The notes under the pieces are model-generated. The model was not told where the DNA came from, ran no database searches, and was given only the letters and a program-made list of their open reading frames with translations. DNA of 64,000 nt from Takakia lepidozioides (Eukaryota; Streptophyta; Takakiopsida; Takakiales; Takakiaceae): the NCBI GenBank assembly GCA_030704615.1, contig CM060732.1, forward strand, positions 34,515,053 through 34,579,052, in the 5' to 3' direction. Each line of letters starts with the position of its first letter. Positions within the stretch are counted from its first letter, which is position 1. Below are positions 21,601 through 32,415 of the stretch, piece by piece. The translations under genes and the position numbers were made by a program.

Positions 21601-21775
21601 TGAGTTATACTTCCCTAACTAGCTTTCACCACATAGGAAGGAGAATCTTTGGTGGAGTAGGGATATGCCTTCAGAGCATGGAATTTTTCTGCAACCTTTG
21701 CAGAATAAGAAAAAAAATCAGAAATCTTTTTCAAAGTCCTTAAGGCGAAGCCAATTGAGTCCAAATTCAAACCAA
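18670..21775. other. Three kb without a recognisable gene
   Basis: Short frames only. The stretch is AT-rich (18.7-19.8 kb) with many T runs. I found no terminal repeats, RNA genes or conserved domains. Small frames at 20330-20548 and 20827-20489 lack recognisable content. Confidence 0.45.
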
Positions 21776-22026
21776 TAGTCAAAAGCTCAGTTGGTTAGTG
21801 CATTGAGTGCCACCCAGATGATTCTAGGGTCAAATCGTGCTACTTGACGGGTGTGGTGTGGTATCTCTTCTCCACCTTCCCCTGAGCAGGGTCTCATTTC
21901 TACGCCTTCATGGTGAGGGTACTGTGAAAGAGGTTATTTTCTCCTCTCACTATTAAGGAACCTGATTTGTGAGCTGTCGCTCCCAGGTGTTTCCCTTATT
22001 TATAAGAAAAGAAAGAAAAGAAAAAC
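21776..22026 (+). mobile_element. tRNA-derived SINE
   Basis: Box A GCTCAGTTGGTTAGTGC (about 21785-21801) and box B-like GGGTCAAATC (about 21828-21837) have tRNA spacing. The body contains GAAAGAGGTTATTTTCTCCT, shared in inverse with the SINEs at 18.1 and 40.6 kb, and GTGAGCTGTCGCTCCCA, shared with the SINE at 58.8 kb. It ends in an A-rich GAAAA tract (about 22005-22024). Confidence 0.75.
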
Positions 22027-22840
22027 CTACCTCATGATGGTGGCCACCTAAATTTTCAGATGTGTTCGACAAGATTTTGGTATATCTCCTTTGGAAAGAT
22101 CCGGAGTTGAGTCCTCAATTTGCATTTTCTGCACTTTGCCACCTTTTTGGTTTTGGGAAAAAAAAATGGGTTTGTTGTCTGAAAAATAGAATGGTCCAAA
22201 TACTTTTAGTCAAGTTGGGCCCTTCCTAGATGTATTACTAGTGTTGCAGCCTGCTGTGAACATGCATGGAAGGGGTTTTTGGATTAAATCCACCCCCTAA
22301 GATGGGGTTTATCTCTAATTTTGCCATGCCCCGTTGTTTCTTAGGGCTTATCCGATGCCCCCCGCGAATATGATGTACTACCGCCCCCAGCCTGCCCTCC
22401 GTAGGGCCAGTGGTGGCCGGGGTGACCCCATCTTCAGAGGGGGTGGCCATTGGATATGCCCTAAGAACAAAGGGCGGGTAAACCAGTGTTAGATTTTGCC
22501 TCAAATACCCAACACTAGAAAAAATAATAAATAAATATAGGTCAAAAACGTAATATCTGCCTAAATTAGCAGCGTAGCTACGGCGTGAGCCCAGCACCGT
22601 GAGCCTCGGAGCTGAGCTTACGTTGTAGCTGCAAAGCGTGAGCGGCACCAATGTGATGGAGAAGCAACCCTATAGGCGAGGATTGCAGGAAGAGGGCCTA
22701 TTACCGTGGACAAACGTGGACAAAACAAAGGGGCCACCATGCACCATGTCTGCAATGTTTGCACAAAAAGAGGAATATGAACATATGGCAGATTTGAGCT
22801 CAGAATGATCATCACACTTTATTTCAATTCAGAGAAAGAC
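22027..22840. other. No supported gene
   Basis: Minus-strand frames near 22651-22238 are Pro/Gly-containing but unrecognised. GTGAGC words cluster at 22574-22645. Confidence 0.35.
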
Positions 22841-25800
22841 GCTTATAATGAATGACATGTGCAATTACCCTGGTTCTGCGAATAAAATGTATGTGTTTGT
22901 CCTACATGCAAAGACCCCAACAAAGAATAAGCTGGAAACCAGCACGGGAAGTGGGCATGGCTCGTTTCTGGTCACAGAGAATCTGGCGGAGCCCCACGGC
23001 AGATGTCTTGCTGCAGAAGAGTGATGACTTCTCCATAGCCTAGTGTGGCTTGGTGAATGAATTGGTCTCTCTTACCGTCGCAGCACATAATTATAAGGTA
23101 TATGTAATATTGATGCTTGCAGGGGACCCACTTCCTTTCATGCCGAGAGCGCCCTCGCGCATTGTTACAACATCCAGAAACGTGCACGCCGGGAAATTCC
23201 CCAGGGTAACCTGATATTCTTTGCCATGAAGAACTGAGCCAGTAGACAACACTGTGTAAATCCGTCATACCTCGGGGCCGAGACTTCGGTGATACGAGTC
23301 ACCCGAGCCTGGAAAATTCTAGCCGATTCCATCTTGCAGTCGTGATTTGCACCCGAAGCGACACGACGCACTGTTTTTTCATCTTTTTTTGTTGGGTGGG
23401 AGTCGGCAACGGGTGGAGGCATTGCCGGACAATGTGGCACATCTGTGCCCAGAGTGCATGAGGGGCACCACCCGGAACGGGCAAGACGGAACCCCCCCCC
23501 CCCCCCCCCCCCCTCCAGCATGCTATCTAGGTTGATGACAGCGATGTCCCAGTTTCATAGGCCAAATTGCGGGCGGAGGGGGCTCCATTATCACCGAAGG
23601 ACGAACTGTTCCCTTGACGCATCGTGCCATATCGTTTGGGCAAAACCAGAACTTGTGGTCCTTTGACTTCCCACTATAATAAGGTCGGAACAAACCTGTG
23701 AATGTTGGAGCTGAAGTCCCCATGGAGCTTTTGCATATTTTTTTATTTGCATTTCTTGAATGAGGGGATCCGAATTCCATTGCAATCTACTCTAGATCCT
23801 GGTGGGGTGCATTCTATATGCCACTCAGTCAATGCAATCAGATTCATGCACCAATGCCACCACCTCCTCCAATGGGATTCCTGCTATTGTGCTTGCATGA
23901 TTTGCACCTGCTCCACTGGAAGAGGACCCACCGGAAGGGGCGGGGCACATGATTAGTCTGCACCGGGACACCTTTGGTACAGAGAAATGACCCTGTCCGG
24001 CCGATGGGGATCTCCATCCGACCCTGGAGGAGTGTTCAATTTCCTTTTGCATGATCCAAATGTTTCCTCGCCTTCCAAATGGGGGACCCGGGATGCCAAG
24101 GGGAGCCTTCAGTGCACTTATTCAGAGCTCCCGCCATCTTTGATGGGTCTCCGGACCTGATTGTAGCCCTTAGCATCAACAAAGTTGTATCAGGGCCCGT
24201 GCCTCGGCCGTCCATCAAAATTGCGGGGTATCTGGTTTGTTGTGTAAGTGCCCGCACCATGTCATCTGTAGTGGCCACATACAAGTCATGGTAGACTGCT
24301 GCATCCAGGCATTGTGAACAATTTCCGCCAAATTACAGGAAGACATGTCGGCCAAGTCCTCCAAGGACATGTCATGCAGGAGGCATTACACGTAAATGTG
24401 AGGAACGAAAGGAAATGGAAGAAGTTCTGTAAGTGACAATCCAACAACCCCAAAGGAACAGGCACGATGCGAAGTGAAATTTGGTTTCTGGTATTGAAAA
24501 GGCTTACCGTCGTCATGAAAGTTCCCCACTGTCTGTACCTGAAGTGCCCAAAAACCAATCAGTCCTCCAACTCCTTCAAGTGGATCCTAGTAGCAGCACC
24601 AGAGGAGAACCACCAAGCCTGGATTGCTTGGTAAGTGCTCTCAGCTTCTCCCATTGCGGTGACATTTTTGTACTTGAGGCAGAGCCTTCTATGCTCCAAC
24701 TGGAGGTCAGGTCGAATGCAACGCTTTGTATGACGTATTAGAGATTGACTCCAATGGAAGAGGCATGTGCGCTCCCTATTTTCCATTGGGACCTTAGGAT
24801 CCCCCGAACAAAAGATGTGCCGCACTGCATTGAAATTTGCCTGTGCACTATCAGCCATGAAACCCGCCAAATTGTGTTCTGCATTTGTGTCTCATTCCAT
24901 TCGCGCACGGCATGACGGCCAGGAGAGAATTCCACATGAGCATTTGGGATTCAGTGTTCTCCGACTACATATCACAAATTGCTATGGAGAGCATATGTTA
25001 GTATGCTGGATCATACACATGGCACGCCATGGTTGTCCAACCCTACACCCGTTTGCAGTGATCAAACATTAACCAACATTTTGCCAAATCTCCTCTAGGT
25101 TGCATTCGGCGGACAATGCTCATACCACTGCCTTTGCCCACTGTGGATATCTTGAACAAATACACCTTGGACGAGCCCTGGCCAGGGAAGATACTGTTTT
25201 GAATGAGTTCATAGCGACTCCTCCGTTGAGGTCCATAATGTTGTCCGTGAATCCAGCACTGTCTGTGCCCATTCTGAGTGCATTCACCTGGTTTTGAATA
25301 TTGGGAGCTGATCTCAACATGGAGAAATGGTCCATCACTGCATCAAACAAATCTACATCCGGCATTGGTTGTGTCGCATCTCTTTCATCCAATATGTGTT
25401 TTTTCATGAATGCCTTGCTAGCTGCAAACGCTATAGTAAAAGGTGTTGCACAAGGGGCATTGTGGAACTCCTACTTCAGAAGATTTCTAGCGATGTCCAC
25501 GCTATCCATGCAACTTCCCTTTGACACAGGATTCTCATGTGTACCCATATAAATGCAGACACGAGTCATTGTCTTGCAGCGGTGTGCCACCTGGTACATA
25601 CGAGGGTGGCACATAGAAACACAGGACGGGGCAAGTTTGTAGAACCTGCACACAAAAGTATTGGTCTTGGGAGGGGCAAACCCTAGTGTGAAAAGATTTA
25701 GGGGCACCCCTTTCCCACTCACTTTCGTTTGGTTTAGAGCTATTTCTCAGGCGAGGGCAAGAAGTATTTAGGCACTTGCAATGTCCAACGCAAACCGACC

Positions 25801-26537
25801 TTCGAAATTTCAATCCAATGTCGTTGTGGATGTTCGATGTTTTTGTCCTACACCAAGGGTGTCCGTCATGTCTCTTGTCCATGCCCTGCAAAAGCCCAGC
25901 TAGTCCACTGGAAGACGTGGGAGGGTTGAGCTCAAACAAAATGTCCCCGTCAAACTCTGCTGGCACATATTGAACCCGCTGTACCCGAAAAGACTCCCAA
26001 TCAACAAAACGCAGTTCGCTCTTGCATCCCCTGCGAGGGCTCTCAATTTTGGAATGACACTCATTATCTCCTGCAATTGTCATCATCCAAGAATGGAGTC
26101 TGGATTGGCACATGAATCTCAGAAACATCCTCTGAGGACGAGTCTGAAAGAGTCACGAATGTAGTGGATGTGCTCACTTCTTGTTTCACATGAACTGTGT
26201 CTTTCTGCTGCACGACCAATGCTGCAGTGCCAGGGGTAACTACTGATCCTGTTGATTGTCTTCTCTCTTTTCCAAGGACCCGGTATGTGCCTGGAAAGAC
26301 TCTCCACTTCTTCCCACACTCACCAACCAATGGTTTCTGCAAGTGCCCAGAATCCAAATTCCTATCTTCGTCATACACCTCTTTTTGAACAAGCAGAGAA
26401 CCCAATCCCAGAGGGAACACTGTAACTAGCTCATCCTCATGAACAACTGCAAACCCATCGTCATCTGCAGTGGCAGTCAAAGGAAGAATACCTGCATTGG
26501 AATGAAATTGAGCGAGTCTGTCTCCCTCCCTGGACAT
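22841..26537 (-). pseudogene. Decayed minus-strand transposase gene, probably MULE-like
   Basis: Successive minus-strand frames read as one degraded protein. 26537-26064 is an N-terminal 157-residue block with Ser/Thr-rich sequence. 26128-25535 contains DIGLKFRRSVCVGHCKCLNT, a Cys/His cluster like the zinc-binding part in front of MULE transposases. 25407-25120 follows. 24870-24559 has MADSAQANFNAVRHIF, then CLFHWSQSLIRH, matching the D ... CxxH region of the MULE DDE core. 24558-24286 and 24284-24036 continue in other frames. At least four frame changes or stops separate the blocks. Introns could explain some of them. The 3' limit is vague and no terminal repeats were found, so the superfamily is a moderate-confidence call. 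Confidence 0.45.
23491..23513. repeat. Poly(C) run
   Basis: An uninterrupted run of about 23 C, producing Pro/Gly artefact frames on both strands. Runs like this are prone to slippage and assembly error. Confidence 0.85.
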
Positions 26538-27445
26538 GTTTTCCTACACTGACCCAAAGTTGCGATCCACAAAGGGTCCCTGAACTAATATCCCGTAATT
26601 CTCGAGAGGGGATCTACCCCAAACAAATTGAGGTGAATAAGTGTAGCACTATCCCAATGACTGCGGGCGATGTATGCAAATGATTTTGGGGTTTACAATC
26701 TTTTATAAGAATGCCATGCATGGCGAAAGTCCGCACCGAACTCCGCAGTCAGCCACATTGAGAGACACCAACTAGAAAAATTGTCTTCAAAGACAAGAAG
26801 CCACAAGAAGCCGTATAGTGTTTGGATGAAAAGCAAACCCTGCAAAGGATATGAAGCCATCTATTATGGAAAGACGGTAATGGCCCCACAAGTCCAATAA
26901 ACATGATACCCTGAGTCAAATTTGTTTGTGCTGTACCAAAAGAGCACAACACAAACACTTACACTCAGGGGAGACACTCCGCACGAAGGTGCGCAACACA
27001 TTACGATTGTTGACATCAAGCTTTATGCCGAAATGACTGCATTGCGCCGGTGACGGCAAAATGCAAATCACAGGATAGGCAGTACAACATACGTGGATGC
27101 ATTTGTGAAGCATCACAATTATTGCCAATGTGCAAGTATTCTTAAAAATTCGACTTGCGATCGATTTTTACGGCGCTTCTCAAATTCCATGAATGCAAGA
27201 AGTCTGTCGTGTACTGGCAGCCGGCGAAGTACATCTGACATATCCCACAAATAGACGGAACGACACTTGAAGTGCCACCACTTACTTTTTTGGATAATTG
27301 AAAGATGGAGAAATGGATGAATTCCGTTCGCACATAATGATGACACCCGCATCCAAATACGGTTAACAATGTCCAAATTGTATTTTGGATACATGCCAAA
27401 GCAACCGTTGGTGCAAACGTCAAACTGGAGAGCTCTAGAGGTAGC
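26538..27445. other. No supported gene
   Basis: A minus-strand frame at 27466-27119 (115 residues) has a protein-like Trp/Cys content but no recognised domain and no partner exon. Everything else is short. Confidence 0.35.
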
Positions 27446-27499
27446 GTGGGGAGCGTTTGTTTCCACCGGAGGAAGAAGAGAAGGAAGTCGCTATACTTT

Positions 27500-27843
27500 A
27501 CTAGCACTAGGGAGAGGAAGAGAGCCAGAGATATAATGAGGTTGGAAAGAGTAGACGAAGAGGGAAAGGAGGAAGATGAGGGCAATGAGGAAAGGTTGGC
27601 GATGCAAGAGCAGGATTTTGGAGAGGAACAATAGCCCCCCATACTGCCGAGAACGGGTGAGGAGGAGACTGCATCCGAGGGAGTGTTGGACGCCGAAGAG
27701 GATGTTGATGGTGGCCTCATGAAGAAGGAGACAGTGGAAAAGAGGATGGCGGAGATGCTCCAGAACATGCTCGGCGTAGACAGCAGTCCAAAGCGCAAAG
27801 GGTCTCCTGCGATTGGAGAGACATCCAACGCAACACAAAGAAA
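27500..27843 (+). pseudogene. Acidic coiled-coil coding fragment, unrecognised
   Basis: A plus-strand frame reads charged, helix-prone sequence (ARDIMRLERVDEEGKEEDEG) to a TAG at about 27632. It continues in the same style through 27683-27843 (KRMAEMLQNMLGVDSSPKRK) to a plausible donor (AAAG|GTACAAG) at 27843. Immediately downstream comes the 117-bp array and then an exon of the ParB-methyltransferase family. It could belong to that family's second locus or to a retroelement gag. The internal stop marks it as broken. Confidence 0.4.
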
Positions 27844-27872
27844 GGTACAAGTCTGTCATGACAGCCCTCATC

Positions 27873-28745
27873 TTGTTGTTTTTTGATTTCAAAATGTACC
27901 TCACCAGCCCAGTCCGCCATGTATTAAAAACACCTACATGGAAGCACGAAATAGTGTGCGGCAACGCACACTGTTTGTGCCCCCCTGCTTTGTTTATTTT
28001 TGATGTCAAACTCTACCACACCAGCCCAGTCTCCCATATCAAAATGTAGCTGGATGGAAGCACGAAACAGTGTGCGACAACGCACACTATTTATGCCCTT
28101 CTTTTTTGCTTGTTCTTCATGTCAAAATGAACCAGACCAGGCCAGTCTGTGGTGTATCACACACATTTAGATGGAAGCACGAAATAGTGTGCGTCACCGC
28201 ACACTGTTTGTGCCCCTCTACTTGGTTTTTTTCTATGTCAAATTGTGTCACCCCAAGGCTGCTTGTCAAGTTCAAATCACACCTATATGGAAGCACAAAA
28301 CAGTGTGCGGCAACGCACACTGTTTGTGCCCCCCACTTTGCTTGTTTTTTGATGTCAAAATGGGGCACACAGGGCCAGTCTGCCATGTTCAAAACACCCC
28401 CAATTGGAAGCACGAAACAGTGTGCGGCAACACACACTGTTTGTGCCCCCCACTTTGCTTGTTTTTTGATGGGAAAATGTGCCATACAGGGCCAGTCTGC
28501 CATGTTCAAAACACCCCCAATTGGAAGCACGAAAGAGTGTGCGACAACGCACACTGTTTGTGCCTCCCCATATTTGTTTTTTTGTATGTCAAAATGAACC
28601 ACACCAGCAGTGTCTGTCTGGTTCAAAACACACCTAATTGGAAGCACCAAACAGTATGCGGTGCCACACACTGTTTGTGCCCCTCTTCTTTGCCAATTTT
28701 TGATGTCAAAATGTAACACACCAAGCCAGTCTGTCATGTCTCAGG
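27873..28745. repeat. 116/117-bp tandem array with palindromic core (about 7.5 copies)
   Basis: Units start GGAAGCACGAAA at 27940, 28056, 28173, 28289, 28406, 28523 and 28640, with a partial copy before 27940. Each carries a palindrome (arms CAGTGTGCG and CGCACACTG, loop GCAA or a variant), then TTTGTGCCCC, a T-rich part with GATGTCAAAATG, and CCAGTCTG(C/T)CATG. The unit at 28406 is nearly identical to its left neighbour and the outer units are more diverged, suggesting recent central expansion. Because 117 is divisible by 3, both strands stay open for up to about 200 codons. Those frames are array artefacts. Confidence 0.9.
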
Positions 28746-28956
28746 CCCGTTGTATTTTATTCACCCAACTCTGTCTATCAGGCTTCAATCAACTTGTAAG
28801 CACATAATAGTCACTCTTGTCTACATTTCTTGAAACCCTTGTCAAATGTTCTATTTGGTTTGGAATGAACTCATTCAGTTCTCTCTCTTGCTTTAAACAG
28901 AGACAAATGGAAGCAAGAAATATGAAGCCATCTTGATTCTTTTTGAAACTTTGAAG

Positions 28957-29147
28957 CACACATCAAGCAAGAGATGACCGCAACAAGAAAGAATATTATC
29001 AGTGCTTTTGTGAAGCAGTTGAGAATTGCCGACCCATCCTTCGGACCACAGTTTCTTCAAGAGGTGAAAAACCATTTCAACAAGCCAGGCAAGCCGGAGA
29101 TGGCCCAGGAGAAGTTGCACAGGTTATCTACCACCATTGTGTCTTCA
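28957..29147 (+). pseudogene. Second copy of exon 3 of the ParB-methyltransferase family
   Basis: This stretch matches 5487-5681 at roughly 85-90% by eye and encodes the same peptide, including SAFVKQLRIADPSFGPQF. Here the frame stays open through NKPGKPEMAQEKLHRLS, where the copy at 5.6 kb is frameshifted, so the intact version of this segment is visible only here. The similarity stops at about 29147 (GTGTCTTCAG), after which chromovirus sequence begins. No other exon of the family is recognised nearby, apart from possibly the fragment at 27.5 kb. Confidence 0.8.
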
Positions 29148-29149
29148 GC

Positions 29150-32040
29150 CTACTATCAGCACAGGAGTGGGCCGTGGAGGAGTCACACGAGCCCCAGTTT
29201 TTGCTTTATGTAAGACAAGTGAAGGGAGAAGGCGATGGGGAGCCGAGCCCAGATTGGATAAAGGGGATTTTAGAGAAATACCAGGATGTGATGCCGGAGG
29301 ATCTACCAAGCGGCTTGCCACCGTGAATAGGAGTTGACCACAAGATTGAGGTGATACCGGGATCGGAACCGCCTGCCAAGGCGCCCTACCGGTTGAGCCA
29401 CAGAGAGTTGGTCGAGTTGAAGGCTCAGCTCAAGGATCTAATGTAAAAAGGGTACATCCAGTCGAGTAAGTCACCTGACGGAGCCCCGGTGCTATTTGAA
29501 GATAAGAAAGATGGGACGTTGCGGATGTCTGTCGATTACAGGGCCCTGAATAAGGTAACTATCAAGAACCGGTATCCTTTGCCAAGGATCGACGACCTCT
29601 TCGATCGGTTGGCAGGAGTGAAGTATTTCAGCCGGATCCATTTGCGCTCCGGGTATCATCAGATCCGAGTGGCGAAAGGAGATAAGGAAAAGACCGCGTG
29701 CAGGACAAGGTATGGTTCATATGAGTTCGTGGTGATGCCTTTTTGTCTCACCAACGCACCCGCAACCTTTAGCACGCTGATGAACAGCCTTTTTCAGGAG
29801 TGGCTGGATGACTTTGTGATCGTGTACATCGACGACATCTTGGTATACTTGAAAACAAAGGAGGAGCACCCGGAGCACCTCAGAAGGGTGTTCCAGAAAT
29901 TGCGGGAAGGGAAGCTGTATGCCAAAGCTTCAAAGTGCGAATTCGGGGTCACAAAAATGAAGTTCCCGGGGCATGTGATTACACAGGATTGGATCAAAAT
30001 GGATAATAGAAAGGTGAGGGCGATCTTGGACTGGGAGCCTCCGACTTCGGTCTCGGGAATGCGATCCTTCCTAGGACTCCCCTCCTATTATCGAAAGTAT
30101 GTGAGAAATTTTGCCAAGATCGCGGGGCAGCTGTCAGACCTTCTGTGTAAATGCAAGGTACGAGTATGGAACACCTTTTGTGGCCAAGCTTTTGCCGAGT
30201 TGAAACAGCGGATGGCGGAAGCTCTAGTCTTGAAAATCCCGGAGTTCGATTGTCCGTTTGAGATTCATACAGATGCGTCGGACTTCACGATTGGGGGTAT
30301 ATTTATGCAAGATGGATGTCCACTGGCTTACGAAAGTAAGAAACTGAATGAAGTGGAGCGACGGTGGCCTACACATGAGAAGGAAATGAAGGCGGTGGTG
30401 CATTGCCTTGAGCTTTGACGCCACTATGTTGGTTCCAACCCAGTGAAGGTGTTCACGGACAATGTCACAGTGAAGTATTTTGCCACGCAGCCTAAGTTGT
30501 CCCCAAAACAACTTAGGTGGCAAGATACTTTGGCGGTGTTCGACGTGGATATCCAGTACAAACCGGGACGGGACAATGTGGTGACCGATGCTTTAAATCG
30601 AAAACAGCAGCTCATGTTGATGTACAAGGGAAGATTCGGAAGGCTTACCGGAAGGATGAGATGGCGAAGTCCGTGATGTGGGACTTGAGGATGGGGGTTA
30701 AATTGCAGTTGCAGTTGCAAAATGGGCTGCTCCGGTATAAGCAAAAGCGTCTCTACGTGTCGAAGGGAGGGATCAGAGATAGTCTCTTGAAAGAATGTCA
30801 TGATGGCCCGCTTGTGGGCCACGGCGGAGCCAAGCGCACCGCGACACTCTTGAAGAAAAAGTATTTCTGGCTCAAACTAAGGGAGGAGGCCGATAAGTAT
30901 GTCAAGACATGCACCACATGCCAACAAAACCGGAGCGAGTACAAAAAGCAACCGGGCTGTTACAACCCTTGCCGATTCCAGAGGGGTCTTGGGAAAGTGT
31001 CTCAATGGATTTCATGACTGCTATGGGATTCGATGCAATCATAGTGGTGGTGGATAGGTTCAGTAAAATGGGCCATCTCATCCCTACCAAGGAGACAACG
31101 GTGCAGGAGACGAGACGACTTTACTTCGCCCACGTCTTCAAGTATCATGGACTCCCGAAGGATATTGTCTCGAACCGCGATCCAAAGTTTACGAGTAAAT
31201 TTTGGAGGGCACTTTGGAAGAAGATGGGGACGAGGCTCAAGATAAGCACCGCCTTCCGACCTACGACGGACGGCCAAACGGAAAGAGTGAATTCCATGGT
31301 GAAGCAGATCTTGCGGAGTTATGTGTCAGTAGACCAATCAGACTGAGTGGAGCACTTGGACGCGGCGGAATTATGTTATAATAACACAAAATACTCCGCA
31401 ACGAGAGTTTCCCCTTTCGTATTGGTCTATGGAAAAGCACCTTTGGTGCCGACAAGTTGGGTCGCCCAGGACATTGAGAAACCAGCAGCAGCGACGGTAC
31501 TGGAAGAACTCGAACGTTTGTTGAAGCTCACAAACATTGTCAAAGCTAGGAAATGGTATAAACGACAGACGAATCGGAAGTGGATGGAAGTTAAGTTTGA
31601 GGCAGGCACGGAGGTCTGGTTGAACATCAAGAATTTCCGACTACCTCCGAAATTGAGCCCGAAGTTCATACCTCCGTATACGGAACCCTTTTGCATCCGA
31701 AAGGTTATGAAGGAAAATGTGTATGAATTAGAGCGGCCGGCAAACAGCAAGGTGCTACCGATATTCCACGTCTCCTTTTGAAGCCTTACTTCAAAGATGA
31801 AATGCGTCCGAATCGGCATCAAGTGTTGCGTTCGTCACCTGTGTTGTTGGATCATGAAAATGAACCTGAGTACGAGGTAGAGACAGTGCTTAAGTCGATG
31901 AAGTTCAAGAATCAAGAAACGGAGTACTCGTGAAATGAAAGGTTTATCATCATGTGAAAACATCTTGGGTGCGTGCCGCAGAAATGGACAACGCAGACGA
32001 GATGGTTGCAACGGACGTCCTCAAAAACGGAGAACGTTGA
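29150..32040 (+). mobile_element. Ty3-type chromovirus pol, 5'-truncated and disrupted
   Basis: Domains in order: reverse transcriptase (VDYRALNK at about 29534; catalytic YIDD at 29825-29836), RNase H ([11 protein letters not shown] near 30265; FTDNVTVKYF near 30453), integrase zinc finger (H-H-C-C around 30780-30930), integrase catalytic core (SMDF, SNRDPKF, TDGQTERVN supply D, D, E) and a C-terminal chromodomain (EYEVETVLKS near 31870). Lesions: stops at 29334, 29454, 30416 and 31344, frame changes near 30603 and 30950, and stops inside the chromodomain near 31930. Gag and protease are missing and no LTR pair was found. The 5' break coincides with the end of the methyltransferase-family exon. 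Confidence 0.9.
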
Positions 32041-32415
32041 TGGGGACATTAACCTTGGAACGTGGGGAAAAAATGCATATTTAACCCAGCTTAGCTAACT
32101 CAAGGTTTCAACTGCAAATATTTATATTGTACAAATTTTGTTGTAAAAAAAATGGTTTCTAAATTATGTGCGTGCTATTTTGTTTAGAATGATGATGCAT
32201 GATATGGTCACCTAACTATGTAAAGTGCATGCTAGCTTACAAAAACAGGAGATAAATTAGATTAATCATGTATTTACGTAGTGCCAAAATTGAGTCATTC
32301 CAATCCAAGGGGCAAAAAAACTTGCGCCCTTCTTGGGGAATTCACTTGCTACCGCGCACCTAACGCATGCGCGTACTATAATTGCACTACCGATGGGGTT
32401 GCCTTGTAGTGCGAG
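32041..32415. other. Short unassigned stretch
   Basis: AT-rich spacer between the chromovirus remnant and the F-box gene. No feature is supported; no convincing LTR ends are visible. Confidence 0.4.

Noticed and set aside
28070-28737. Long open frames on both strands (175-206 codons) with 39-residue repeats
   Set aside because: The 117-bp tandem unit is a multiple of three and lacks stops, so both strands stay open by construction. Cys/His-rich repeats there are not conserved better than the DNA.
27873-28745. Regularly spaced palindromic repeats resembling a CRISPR array
   Set aside because: The whole 116/117-bp unit is repeated, there are no unique spacers, and the surroundings are clearly eukaryotic with no cas genes.
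29150-32040. Complete LTR retrotransposon
   Set aside because: No pair of direct long repeats, primer-binding site, gag or protease was found; only pol with chromodomain is present.
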